Notes: generated by a model not told the origin, from the letters alone. Shown: positions 16,879 to 26,793, numbered from the stretch's first letter. The stretch: DNA of 51,125 bases from an uncultured Eubacterium sp. (GCF_945980375.1 NZ_CAMFQO010000008.1:1-51125), one strand, 5' to 3'. A program made the numbers and translations.

Positions 16879-17655
16879 ATGTCATTTTGTGTGGAAATGC
16901 ATACCGATATTGGTATTAGAAAAGAAACTAATCAAGATAGTATTTGTGTTAAAGAAGCACAAACAGATAGAGGTGATATTTTACTTGCTATTATTTGTGA
17001 CGGAATGGGCGGTCTTGAAAAAGGTGAAGTTGCAAGTTCAACTATAATTTCAGCCTTTTCAAAATGGTTTGAAGGAACTTTACCATATCTGCTCGCAAAA
17101 GATAACGTAATAGATGAAGTGAAATATTATTGGGAACGTCTTATAAAAGAACAAAATCAGAATATTGCTGAATATGGCAGGAAAAATCATATTCAGTTAG
17201 GCTCAACGATAACAGTGATTTTGTTTCTCTATGACGGAACTTACTTAATTGGTCATGTTGGAGACTCAAGAGCATACAAGATAATCAACAATGATATTGA
17301 AATATTGACAGAGGATCAAACGCTTGTTGCGAGAGAAGTAAAGATGGGTAGGTTAGCACCTGACAAAGTGGAAAGTGATCCAAGAAGAAATGTTTTGCTA
17401 CAATGTATCGGAGCTTCAAAAATTGTTGAGCCTGCTTTCTATAAAGGTATATATAATAGTGAAGAATGCTATATGCTTTGTTCTGACGGATTTAGACATG
17501 TTATTTCGACAGATGAAATTAGAAAAGCCTTTGCACCTTCAAATAATAATAATGAAAAAGAAATAAAGGATAATATTGTTCGTCTAATAGAACTTAATAA
17601 AGAAAGACAAGAAACCGACAATATTTCCTCAATTTTAATAAGGATTATAAAATAG
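16879..17655 (+). CDS. PP2C-family protein Ser/Thr phosphatase
   Basis: 258 residues, a complete PPM/PP2C domain. Metal-binding motifs are present: GIRKETNQDS near residue 12, CDGMGG near 39, GSTITVILF, HVGDSRAY, EDQTL, CSDGF and a final DNIS. It removes phosphate from Ser/Thr residues added by the cognate kinase, which is encoded 11 bases downstream; the pair is arranged as in PrpC-PrkC operons. Its start codon follows the previous stop directly. Substrates here probably include the T-x-V-L proteins and FHA ligands of the secretion locus. Confidence 0.93.
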   Translation: MSFCVEMHTDIGIRKETNQDSICVKEAQTDRGDILLAIICDGMGGLEKGEVASSTIISAFSKWFEGTLPYLLAKDNVIDEVKYYWERLIKEQNQNIAEYGRKNHIQLGSTITVILFLYDGTYLIGHVGDSRAYKIINNDIEILTEDQTLVAREVKMGRLAPDKVESDPRRNVLLQCIGASKIVEPAFYKGIYNSEECYMLCSDGFRHVISTDEIRKAFAPSNNNNEKEIKDNIVRLIELNKERQETDNISSILIRIIK

Positions 17656-17666
17656 GAGGTTGAATT

Positions 17667-19346
17667 GTGGCTTTTATCGGACAAGTAATTGATGATAAAT
17701 ATGAAATACTTACCTTAGTCGGTCAAGGTGGTATGTCAAAGGTTTATCTTGCGAGAGATAAGCGCCTTAACAAGCAATGGGCTGTTAAAGAAATTGAAAA
17801 ACGTGCAAAAGATAGGAATAACGAAATAGTTATTCAAAGTGCTATAGCTGAAGCAAACCTGATTAAACAGCTTGATCACCCTGCTATTGTTCGTATTGTT
17901 GATATTATAGATAATGGTAATGTTATTTATATTATTGAAGATTACATAGAAGGTCAAACATTAAGCGAAATTCTTGAAAACAATGGTGCTCAACCGCAGG
18001 AACTTGTAATTGAATGGGCAATGCAAATATGCGAAGCTTTGGAGTATTTGCATACGAGAAAACCAGCGATTATATATCGTGATATGAAGCCTGCAAATGT
18101 TATGTTAAAACCGGATGGTTCTATAAAGGTAATTGACTTTGGTATTGCTCGTGAGTACAAGGATCAAAGTTTAGCGGATACTGTAAGCTTGGGAACAAAG
18201 GGTTACGCTGCACCGGAACAATTTGGCGGCAAAGGACAAACGGACGCAAGAACTGATATTTACTGTCTTGGTGTTACTCTTTATCATTTGCTTACAGGTC
18301 AAAATCCGTGCGAGCCACCTTACGAAATTTATCCTATTAGGCATTGGAATCCACAATTGTCAGCAGGACTTGAGGCTGTAATACAAAAATGCACGCAATT
18401 AAATCCTGATGATAGATACCAATCTTGTGCTGAACTACTATATGCTTTACATCATTATGAAGAATACGGTGCGGCATATAGAAAAATGCAAAAGACTAAA
18501 CTCAAAAGGTTTATTATTACAGTTGCCATAATGGTTGTTTGTTTATTAGTTGGTGTATTTGGATTAACAATGAGAACTGTTACAAATAATGCTGACTATA
18601 ATCAAAACATATCATTAGCCGAAAAAGCTTCTACTTCGGAGGAAAAGGTTTCTTATTATTCGAAAGCAGTTGATATAAAACCAACATCCATTGAAGCTTA
18701 TGAAGGAATGATTGAAGCCTTTAAGGATGATGCTGCTTTTTCAACAGACGAAGAAGAAGTATTAAAGAAAAAACTTGAAGCTAATTTAACACAACTTAAA
18801 GAACAAGATAGTTATTCTGATTTGGCATTTGAGATTGGAAAATTATACTGGTATTACTATGATTATGGAAAAACCGAAACTGCCGATAATCAAATAACAA
18901 GAATGAAAAGCTCAATTCAATGGTTTGAAGATGCAGCTACGAATGAAACATCACCAAATTATTTAATGGCTTCAATTTATAAGGAAATTGGTAAGTTTAA
19001 CAGAGATATTACATTGCAGATTGAAGAAGCTGACGACAAAGGTAAGTATGCTCCTTACTGGGAAAATTTAGAGGAATTAACACATCAAATCGCTTCATCA
19101 AACAATGAAAGTGAAATTATTGAGCTTGAAATTTATAAGTTAGCAATGTATTCAATGGAAAACTATGCAAGAAAATTCAAAGCAGATAATATTACGGAGC
19201 AGCAAATGAATTCTTTATTTAATACAGTAAAACAAGAAGTTACAGATGTATCAACATCTACAGATAAAACTGCCGGCTTGAAGAATGATGTAATTGCCCG
19301 TTTTGATTCAACAGAAAAAGCAATAGAGAATGCATATAGAGAGTAG
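17667..19346 (+). CDS. Membrane Ser/Thr protein kinase with extracellular helical-repeat domain
   Basis: 559 residues, GTG start with AGGAGG eight bases upstream. Kinase domain at 1-265: GQGGMSKVY glycine loop, Lys41, catalytic loop YRDMKPAN with Asp139 (Tyr replaces the usual His), and DFG at 157. The activation segment holds GTKGYAAPEQ. A transmembrane helix follows at about 281-302. The outer part (about 305-559) consists of TPR-like helical repeats and not the PASTA repeats of PrkC, so the signal is different, perhaps a protein of the secretion machine. It probably phosphorylates the T-x-V-L array encoded next, feeding the FHA domains of EssC and the 15700 protein. Confidence 0.93.
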   Translation: MAFIGQVIDDKYEILTLVGQGGMSKVYLARDKRLNKQWAVKEIEKRAKDRNNEIVIQSAIAEANLIKQLDHPAIVRIVDIIDNGNVIYIIEDYIEGQTLSEILENNGAQPQELVIEWAMQICEALEYLHTRKPAIIYRDMKPANVMLKPDGSIKVIDFGIAREYKDQSLADTVSLGTKGYAAPEQFGGKGQTDARTDIYCLGVTLYHLLTGQNPCEPPYEIYPIRHWNPQLSAGLEAVIQKCTQLNPDDRYQSCAELLYALHHYEEYGAAYRKMQKTKLKRFIITVAIMVVCLLVGVFGLTMRTVTNNADYNQNISLAEKASTSEEKVSYYSKAVDIKPTSIEAYEGMIEAFKDDAAFSTDEEEVLKKKLEANLTQLKEQDSYSDLAFEIGKLYWYYYDYGKTETADNQITRMKSSIQWFEDAATNETSPNYLMASIYKEIGKFNRDITLQIEEADDKGKYAPYWENLEELTHQIASSNNESEIIELEIYKLAMYSMENYARKFKADNITEQQMNSLFNTVKQEVTDVSTSTDKTAGLKNDVIARFDSTEKAIENAYRE

Positions 19347-19357
19347 GTGAAAGTTTA

Positions 19358-20044
19358 ATGAGTGCAACAACATGGTTAATTATAGCAATTATTGGATTTT
19401 CACTTGCCGGAATTGCTTTGGTAGTCGCTATATTTATGTTTATAAATCAGAACATACCTTCTGTAATAGGTGATCTAACAGGCAAAACAGTTGCTCGTGA
19501 AATCAAAGCAATGAGAGAATTCAATAAAGCACATGGAGATAGAAGGTTTAGACCAAGTGAGGTAAATCTTGAAAGAGGTACATTAACTGAAAAAGTTGAA
19601 GTATCAAGAGAAGATCAGCAAGCTATGGCAGAGGCACATTTATCGAAACGCCTTGACAAAACTCCTTCTGAGGACATTTCTGTTAAAAAGAAAACTAAGG
19701 GTGGAACTATTGGTCTTAATGATTTTGAATCCACAGCAACAGATGTATTAAACGAAGGAAGTAACCCCACAGAAGTTCTTAGCGATAATGCTACAGAAGT
19801 GCTTTCGTCAAATGAAACAGAGGTTTTGAGCGATACCACAAACGCAACTGAGGTACTTAGTTCGAACGAAACAGAGGTATTGAGTAATAATGCTACAGAA
19901 GTTCTTAGCGACAGTACAACAGTATTATCAGAGGGAACAACTGTATTAAGTGAAAATGTGGAAGTTTCTGAAAATTTGGCAACTCCTATAAGCTTTAAGG
20001 TTACAAAGGATAAGACAATCACTCATTCTGATGAGGTGATTTAA
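19358..20044 (+). CDS. Single-pass membrane protein with T-x-V-L repeat array
   Basis: 228 residues. An N-terminal membrane helix (about 5-31, WLIIAIIGFSLAGIALVVAIF) is followed by a charged cytoplasmic region. Residues 128-197 then hold nine T-[DET]-V-L motifs spaced 7-13 residues apart, mostly as N-A/E-T-E-V-L-S. The same TTVL motif occurs twice in the FHA protein at 15700 and once at the end of the fusion at 29394 (CTVLL). Such threonines with Leu or Ile at +3 suit FHA recognition, so this looks like a multivalent phospho-scaffold for the kinase encoded 11 bases upstream. No family is recognised. Confidence 0.75.
   Translation: MSATTWLIIAIIGFSLAGIALVVAIFMFINQNIPSVIGDLTGKTVAREIKAMREFNKAHGDRRFRPSEVNLERGTLTEKVEVSREDQQAMAEAHLSKRLDKTPSEDISVKKKTKGGTIGLNDFESTATDVLNEGSNPTEVLSDNATEVLSSNETEVLSDTTNATEVLSSNETEVLSNNATEVLSDSTTVLSEGTTVLSENVEVSENLATPISFKVTKDKTITHSDEVI
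19739..19948 (+). repeat. Coding tandem-like repeat: nine T-x-V-L motifs
   Basis: Repeat units of roughly 18-30 bases encode [AEPST]-T-[DET]-V-L-[SN]. Synonymous codons vary between copies (acagaagttctt, acagaggttttg, actgaggtactt), so the amino-acid motif rather than the DNA repeat seems to be conserved. Confidence 0.8.
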
Positions 20045-20529
20045 TGATGCAACTCATACAAAAAAGCAAACAATACTTGATATTAACAATAATCTTTTCT
20101 TTCATATCAAGCATTGCCATTGTCCCAAGTATGTTTATTGTAGGAAATGAAAAATCTTATCTAATGATTAAAATCGTGTTTCCCTTAATATTTTGGCTTG
20201 GTTTAGTTGCTGAACAATATTTCTTTTGGGAATCAAACAAAATAAGAAAAGAAATATTGAACAAAGGAAATTATCGTAAATTGAATGCAAAAATAGGACT
20301 CATCTCGTTTTTGCAAAACAAGTATGGAGCTATTGCTGATTTGATTTTCTTTGTTTCATTGATAATTTTATCATTGTTAATGATTGTTAAAGTTGGAGAA
20401 AAGTCAGTTCAATACATATTTATTTTTCTTTTGGTTTTATCGTTTAGGCTTCACACTATTCTAAACGGAAAAAACTTTAGATATATAAATTATTTTGTAA
20501 AAAGGAAGGTAAAACAAGATGTTGAGTAA
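20044..20529 (+). CDS. Polytopic membrane protein of unknown function
   Basis: 161 residues with four hydrophobic segments (about 10-32, 38-58, 95-116, 122-140) and basic loops. No recognised motif. It overlaps the upstream gene by one base (TAATG) and the giant surface-protein gene by 11 bases, so translation of the three is coupled. The position between the T-x-V-L scaffold and the surface protein suggests a membrane component of the secretion or display machinery, possibly standing in for a missing Ess subunit; that is inference. Confidence 0.65.
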   Translation: MMQLIQKSKQYLILTIIFSFISSIAIVPSMFIVGNEKSYLMIKIVFPLIFWLGLVAEQYFFWESNKIRKEILNKGNYRKLNAKIGLISFLQNKYGAIADLIFFVSLIILSLLMIVKVGEKSVQYIFIFLLVLSFRLHTILNGKNFRYINYFVKRKVKQDVE

Positions 20530-23500
20530 TGTTAAGAAAAAGACATCTAAAGTAATGGCAGCTATTATGGTTGTTGTAATGCTTGTAACAATGATTCCTT
20601 TGGGAACACTTGTCAATGTATTTGCAGCAGCAGTCGATGGTTATACTGTTACTTTGACCGATGGTTCATCAACCATTGACCTTGACGGGGTTGAAATCAC
20701 CCTGACAAACAAAGCAGACAATGACAAAAGTTCTACAAAGAACACGGTAAATGGTGTGGCAACCTTTGAAAACTTTGTTCAGGAGGACGAAACATATACT
20801 GTTTCAGTAGCTGAAAAAATTGGCTATGAAGTTGTAGCTGATTTTGAAATTACTCCTGCAAGTGGTGATGCTAATACGGATGTTAGCCTTGTTGCTATTC
20901 CGAAAGTTGAACTCAAAGGAACTGTAACAGATGAAGATGGCAATCCTTATAAGGACGCTACAGTAAAGGTTACTGGCTACATAACGGAAACAACAGCAAC
21001 CAATGCTGATGGTGAATATAGTTTTACAGCATATAAGGGTAAAGACTATACTATTACTGCAACTGCAAAGGAAGCTAAGTACGAAAAGGCTTCAACAACA
21101 ATTAGCAGTTTATCGGCTACTCAGCCTGCCAGCTCTTTACAATTTGCAATTAAAACATTTAATATTACTACAAATTCTGATTCGCATGGCGATATTACAG
21201 AAACAAGTACGGTTAAATATAATGACTCAAAAGAAGTTACTGCAACAGCAAAGGATGGCTACCGTATTGACAGTTTTAAAGTAGATGGTGTTGAACAAAC
21301 TTCTGCAACTGCTCAAAAAGAATATTCATATTCTTTTTCAAACATTACTGCTTCACATTCTGTAGTTGTATCTTTCAAAAGACAAACTTATAAAATATCC
21401 TTTACTGTTGATGAAAATGGTAAGGTTGAATATACCGATGGAACAAAGCAAACAGTTGCCGGTGGTTCTGTAAATCTTGAAAAAGAATTTAACGAATCTA
21501 CAGATCCTACAAATCCGACAAAGGTTATAGTTGAGGTTATACCGAATCCAACATATCGTGTTTCAAAAATATCCTATAAAGGTGACCTTGAAGCAGATAA
21601 AAAGGAAGAAAAAAACTATACCGAGAACAACAAAAGTCTTGAAGGTTCCGAAGCAATAGCTTTGGAAATGAACAAAAACTATACCTTTGAAGCTGAATTT
21701 GCACTTAACCAATATGATATTAATATTGATAATGAAACTGATAAAGGTACAGTAACTGTTTCAGGAAGCACTAATAAAGTTGCAACAAAAGCAAATTATG
21801 GTGATGAGTTAAAATTCCAAATAAAAAATACACAAGGTTACATAATAAATGAAGTTAAAGTTAATGATGTTACAACAGCATACGAATATGATAATGATGC
21901 AGCAGCATATGTTGTTATAGTTAAGGATGTAAGTGATACTATTAACTTTAATGTAAGTTATGAAATAAACGATAAATTATATTCATTTAAAGACAATGTC
22001 AAACTTGAAATAAAAAACGGTACTAAATCAATAGTCTTTAACGATGGTACAAATGAACTTAATTCTATAAGTGAATTAAATAGTAGCAATACTGACGGAT
22101 TAGTTGTTAAGACTGTTGGCAACACAATTGTATTAAAATCTGGCTCACAAATTGTTTTTACAAATCAAAACAAAGATAAAAGAGGCAGAAATCAAAATAT
22201 CGAATTGCAATTTGTTTATTCACAGTTCAAAACAAATGACAACGGATGGTACAATCCGAGAAGCAGTAGTGTAACTGTATCAAAATCTTTTGAATTAACT
22301 AATGTTCAGGTTAAACCAAACGATAGAAATACAATTAATCCACAGGATGCAATAAAAGCTTCGGATCAACCAGTTAAATATACTATTGTTATTGACAATG
22401 ATGTTCCAGAAATTTCTGTTTCAGAATCTGAATTTAAATGGACTAATGCAAATAATGTTGAAATTACAGGTACAGTAACAGATAAAAATGAAGAAAAGAA
22501 CCCGTCTTCAGGTCTTTCTTATATTGTTTGGAACAAAGATGCAACCTTAAATAATGATGCTGTTTTAAATGCAACAGAAAATAAAGTTGCAATTGCTGAT
22601 GGAAAATTCAGTTTTAATTCTGTTGACGGCGAGCAAAATTCAACATACTATATCTATGCAGTAGATGTGGCTGGAAATGTTTCATCAGCTAAAGCAGTTA
22701 AGGTGAAAATAGACAAAACTGCCCCTGTTGTGAAAAACATAAGCAAAGTACCTAATAGAGAGTGGACAAATGAAAACACAATAGTTAGTGGAGAAGTATC
22801 AGATAGCAACGAAACAGACAGCAATATAGTTTCAAAAATTAATAGAGTAGTTTATACCACTAATGCTTCATTAACTAATGAAGAGATTAAAGCATTGGGT
22901 TCAGATAATACTGCTACATTATCAGGTAATGAGTATTCATTTAATTTAACTGAATCACAAACCGAAATATATTATGTATATGCTATTGATAATGCCGGTA
23001 ATGTTTCAAAAGCTGAATCAATAGATGTTAAGATTACAAGGGTTTTACCAATAATTAATTCAGTTGAAAAAGAACCATCAAAGGATTGGCATAATGATAA
23101 TGTTAAGGTTAGTGTAAATGCTTCAATCGAAACCGGAGCATCTCCAATTGACCGTGTGGTATACACAACATCAAACGATTTAGATGATGATGCTATTCGT
23201 GGTCTTTCGACAGTTGCACAGCTCGAAAGTGGAAAGTATGTATTCACTATAGATAAGAGCGTCGAGCAAAATCAAACATATTATGTATATGCAATAGACA
23301 AAGCTAACAATATTTCATTGGCAAAAGATATTGTTGTAAGAATTGATACAGCTGAACCGAATATTGATGGATTTGCATTTGAAAAGCTTAATGCATCGGC
23401 ACCAGCAAAAGTTATAAACTTCTTAACATTTGGACTTTTCTGTAATGAAGAAATTAAAGTAACAGCAACTGTTTCTGATACAAATGGCAATGCTAATTCC

Positions 23501-26500
23501 CAGTGCAATAAAATTGTATTCCAAATGTATAGTGATAATGCATTGGGTAATAAGTTTGGAAAACCTATATCGGTTGATGTCAATGTTGATGAGAATAATA
23601 CATATACAGCATCAACAACAATTCCAATGGACTTCAAAGGAGTTATTAAAGCTGTAGTATACGACAATGCCGGAAATGCTTCAGCTGAGACAATGGCAAG
23701 CAAAGCAAATTGTTTTCCAAATACCGAAAATGACAAAATGAAGGATGATAATGGCTTAATTATGACTGAAAAACAGCCGCCACATATATCAGATATAACA
23801 GTTAATACTACTACACCAACTGCAAATACTAAAAATTGGTATAATAGTAAGGACATTACAATTCCTTTTGATGTAACTGATGAAACAAATGGAGATATAA
23901 ACTCAGGTTTATATTCTGTTGTAGTTAATGCATATTACAATCAAAGCGAAAAAGCATATCAAACTGTGACATTTAACGAAGGTCTTGGTATTGATAAAGA
24001 TGCAACTAAGGCTGAGCCTAATCGCCATATTGATTTGACTTTCGGCACAGATTCTGATGACAATATTCCTTATCAGGGCGATGGTCAATATAAGATTTCA
24101 GTATTAGTTACTGACAACTGTGGAAATACAGCCACAAAAGAATTTACATACTATGTTGATACAACAGCAGCAAAAATCGTAAGCTTTGAACTTGGCAAGG
24201 ATTCAGAAGGCGTTGTTGAAGAAACTGACTATGGATATTATTTCAAAAACGATGTAGATGTTATTGTAACTGTTGATGATACTGTTGAAGGCGTTAAGGA
24301 TATTTCTGATGCTTGTGAAGTAAGATATTACACAGTTGATTATTCTGAGCCTGATAAGCCTGTTGCTTCAGGTTCAACAACAGAAGGTTATACGGTAGCA
24401 GAGTATAAAGCCGACCAACATCAAGCAATAATCCCAATCAGAGGCAATTTCAAAGGTCAAATTTATGCATGGGTAATTGATAACGCTGATAATACTTCTA
24501 TTTTGGCTTATAATGGAACAAGTATTGCTCCTGTTAAACCGGATGGATCTATTCTTGAATCGGCTGCAAAACATAACGATGAAGAACATATTAAGTTCAC
24601 AAAAGAAGCTTCATCATTCACAACAGAAGATGGCACAGAGCTTTATGCAGGCAAGGTACCTGTTACAATCAATGTAATAGATACATATTCTGGTATTCGT
24701 GAAATTGAATGGTCGGTTGTTGCTCCTTATGATACTGATAATAATCAGAGTGGTAAGGTTACTGTAAACAATGACAAAACTTATACTGATGATAGTGAAG
24801 AAGGCTGGAAGCAGATAAAGACAGAAAACAACCTTGTAACAGAAATGGAAAGAAAGATTACTGTAAATAACAACAGTAATAACATCAAGGTTACTGTAAA
24901 GATGACTGACAGAGCTGGTAACACATCTGAACAGGAAATTGAGTTTAGCATTGACACAACAAAGCCAGCTATTGAAGTTACTTATGATAATAATACGCCG
25001 GATGAGTCATATAAGGATATTTATAAGGCAAATCGTAAGGCTACAGTAAAGATTACAGAAAGAAACTTTAATGAAAAGGATGTTATTTATAACATTACTA
25101 ACACTGATGGTGTAATTCCAACAATTTCAAGTTGGGAGGCACACAAAAATACAGAAGCTCCTGATGAAACATATTATACTGCTACAATTGATTATGTTGC
25201 AGACGGAGATTATACCTTTGATATTAGTTATTCTGATCGTGCAGAAAATCCTGCTGATAAGTTTGCACAGCACGCATTTACAATTGATAAGACCGCTCCT
25301 GTACTTACGAGCGTTGTTTACGATAATGATGATGCGTTAAAGGATGGCAATAACTACAGATACTTTAAAGCTGACAGAACAGCAACAATTACCATTACAG
25401 AACACAACTTTGATGCTTCAAGAGTTGAGGTTATAGGTACAGCAACAGATAATGGAAATCCAATTACATTCCCTGCACAACTTAATGCAGATGTTGACTG
25501 GGAAGATAAAGGCGATGTCCATGTAGCTAAGATTAATTATTCAATTGATGCAAAATACACATTTGAGATTAAGTTCTTAGATATGGCTGGTAATGCTATG
25601 GATGAAGTTCCTGTTGATGAATTTTGCATTGACAAGACAGCTCCTACACTTGAAATTACAGGTGTTGAAGATAAGTCAGCTAACAATGGCACAGTAGCTC
25701 CTATTGTTACTTGTACCGATACAAACTTTAACAAGGATGCTGTTAAGATTGAGCTTATTGGTGCAAAGAATTCAAAGGTTGACTACGAATCATCAACAAA
25801 GGCTATAGATAATGGTCAGGAACTTACTTATAAGGACTTTGAGAAAGTTCAGAAGGTTGATGATATATACACTTTACAGGCTACATTAACAGACTATGCT
25901 GGTAATGAAACATCAAAGGTAATTACATTCTCTGCAAACAGATTCGGTTCTGTATATACATTTGATCGTTATTTGCTTGGAATCGAAGGTAAATTTACAA
26001 ATGTTAAGGAAGATATTATCTTTACCGAAACAAATGTAGATACTCTTGAAAAAGGTAGCGTTAAACTTACTCTGTTTAAGGACGGAACTCCAGTTGACCT
26101 TAAAGAAGGTACTGATTATGATGTTGATCCTTCAGGTGGTAACGGAAAGTGGAGTCAGTATAAATACACCGTTCACAAATCATTGATTGATAGTGATGGT
26201 AAATACAGACTTAGAGTCTTATCAAAGGATATTGCAGGAAACAACAATGATAATACTGATGAAACAAAATCTGCTGAAATTTCATTTGGTATTGATACAA
26301 CAAAGCCAATAATCGTTCCAATTGACTTAGAAAATGGCGAACAGTACCCTGTTGAAGTTAAGACTGTAAAAGCTGAAATTAAGGACAACCTTGTTCTTGA
26401 TAAGGTTACTATTTACTATGGTAATGAAGTTAAGCCGGGTAATGAAATAAAATATACAGTTGAAGGCGAAACATACACCTTTGATATTCCTCAAAAGAAT

Positions 26501-26731
26501 GAAAAGCAAAGCGTATTGTTTGTTGCTACAGATGCTGCTGGAAATATACACGAACTTGTTGTAGAGGACTTCCTTGTAACAACGAATTGGTTTGTTCGTT
26601 GGTACAATAATACTCCTTTATTTATCGGTTCTATTGTAGGTGTAGTTGTAGTAGCAATAGGTGTTTCAGCATTCATTGTCTTTGGTAAGAAAAAGAAGAA
26701 AGATGATGATGAGGAAACACAAACATTCTAA
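20519..26731 (+). CDS. Giant Ig-repeat surface protein anchored by a C-terminal membrane helix
   Basis: 2070 residues. The signal peptide (1 to about 37) ends near VFAAAVDG. It is followed by CarboxypepD-regulatory/SpaA-like folds (about 40-215), divergent InlB-B-type repeats (about 220-470) and a long series of Ig-like modules. At least seven carry a hallmark such as IDKTAP, IDTTKP or IDTAEP, with D-x-A-G-N turns. Near the C-terminus a single membrane helix (IGSIVGVVVVAIGVSAFIVFG) precedes a short tail, KKKKKDDDEETQTF. There is no LPxTG-type sorting motif. It is likely a stalk-like adhesin, or an envelope-spanning structural part of this T7SS-like system comparable in place to EsaA/YueB. The tail threonines could be kinase targets. 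Confidence 0.85.
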   Translation: MLSNVKKKTSKVMAAIMVVVMLVTMIPLGTLVNVFAAAVDGYTVTLTDGSSTIDLDGVEITLTNKADNDKSSTKNTVNGVATFENFVQEDETYTVSVAEKIGYEVVADFEITPASGDANTDVSLVAIPKVELKGTVTDEDGNPYKDATVKVTGYITETTATNADGEYSFTAYKGKDYTITATAKEAKYEKASTTISSLSATQPASSLQFAIKTFNITTNSDSHGDITETSTVKYNDSKEVTATAKDGYRIDSFKVDGVEQTSATAQKEYSYSFSNITASHSVVVSFKRQTYKISFTVDENGKVEYTDGTKQTVAGGSVNLEKEFNESTDPTNPTKVIVEVIPNPTYRVSKISYKGDLEADKKEEKNYTENNKSLEGSEAIALEMNKNYTFEAEFALNQYDINIDNETDKGTVTVSGSTNKVATKANYGDELKFQIKNTQGYIINEVKVNDVTTAYEYDNDAAAYVVIVKDVSDTINFNVSYEINDKLYSFKDNVKLEIKNGTKSIVFNDGTNELNSISELNSSNTDGLVVKTVGNTIVLKSGSQIVFTNQNKDKRGRNQNIELQFVYSQFKTNDNGWYNPRSSSVTVSKSFELTNVQVKPNDRNTINPQDAIKASDQPVKYTIVIDNDVPEISVSESEFKWTNANNVEITGTVTDKNEEKNPSSGLSYIVWNKDATLNNDAVLNATENKVAIADGKFSFNSVDGEQNSTYYIYAVDVAGNVSSAKAVKVKIDKTAPVVKNISKVPNREWTNENTIVSGEVSDSNETDSNIVSKINRVVYTTNASLTNEEIKALGSDNTATLSGNEYSFNLTESQTEIYYVYAIDNAGNVSKAESIDVKITRVLPIINSVEKEPSKDWHNDNVKVSVNASIETGASPIDRVVYTTSNDLDDDAIRGLSTVAQLESGKYVFTIDKSVEQNQTYYVYAIDKANNISLAKDIVVRIDTAEPNIDGFAFEKLNASAPAKVINFLTFGLFCNEEIKVTATVSDTNGNANSQCNKIVFQMYSDNALGNKFGKPISVDVNVDENNTYTASTTIPMDFKGVIKAVVYDNAGNASAETMASKANCFPNTENDKMKDDNGLIMTEKQPPHISDITVNTTTPTANTKNWYNSKDITIPFDVTDETNGDINSGLYSVVVNAYYNQSEKAYQTVTFNEGLGIDKDATKAEPNRHIDLTFGTDSDDNIPYQGDGQYKISVLVTDNCGNTATKEFTYYVDTTAAKIVSFELGKDSEGVVEETDYGYYFKNDVDVIVTVDDTVEGVKDISDACEVRYYTVDYSEPDKPVASGSTTEGYTVAEYKADQHQAIIPIRGNFKGQIYAWVIDNADNTSILAYNGTSIAPVKPDGSILESAAKHNDEEHIKFTKEASSFTTEDGTELYAGKVPVTINVIDTYSGIREIEWSVVAPYDTDNNQSGKVTVNNDKTYTDDSEEGWKQIKTENNLVTEMERKITVNNNSNNIKVTVKMTDRAGNTSEQEIEFSIDTTKPAIEVTYDNNTPDESYKDIYKANRKATVKITERNFNEKDVIYNITNTDGVIPTISSWEAHKNTEAPDETYYTATIDYVADGDYTFDISYSDRAENPADKFAQHAFTIDKTAPVLTSVVYDNDDALKDGNNYRYFKADRTATITITEHNFDASRVEVIGTATDNGNPITFPAQLNADVDWEDKGDVHVAKINYSIDAKYTFEIKFLDMAGNAMDEVPVDEFCIDKTAPTLEITGVEDKSANNGTVAPIVTCTDTNFNKDAVKIELIGAKNSKVDYESSTKAIDNGQELTYKDFEKVQKVDDIYTLQATLTDYAGNETSKVITFSANRFGSVYTFDRYLLGIEGKFTNVKEDIIFTETNVDTLEKGSVKLTLFKDGTPVDLKEGTDYDVDPSGGNGKWSQYKYTVHKSLIDSDGKYRLRVLSKDIAGNNNDNTDETKSAEISFGIDTTKPIIVPIDLENGEQYPVEVKTVKAEIKDNLVLDKVTIYYGNEVKPGNEIKYTVEGETYTFDIPQKNEKQSVLFVATDAAGNIHELVVEDFLVTTNWFVRWYNNTPLFIGSIVGVVVVAIGVSAFIVFGKKKKKDDDEETQTF

Positions 26732-26740
26732 AATGATATA

Positions 26741-26770
26741 ATTCCAGTGGGTAGAAATACCCACTGGAAT
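26741..26770 (+). other. Perfect GAAA stem-loop after the giant gene
   Basis: ATTCCAGTGGGTA and TACCCACTGGAAT form a 13-bp stem closed by a GAAA tetraloop. No T-run follows, so partial termination or mRNA processing is more likely than full termination. The core AGTGGGT/ACCCACT is shared with the stem-loop at 12639. Confidence 0.75.
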
Positions 26771-26793
26771 AGCAATGAAGGAGGTAAAGGCTG

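Noticed and set aside
19739-19948. CRISPR-like or tandem DNA repeat
   Set aside because: Units are short, unequal and vary at synonymous positions; only the peptide motif is constant.
19615-20022. Minus-strand ORF opposite the T-x-V-L array
   Set aside because: It arises from the repeated codons of the array. The plus-strand gene has membrane helix, operon position and ribosome site.
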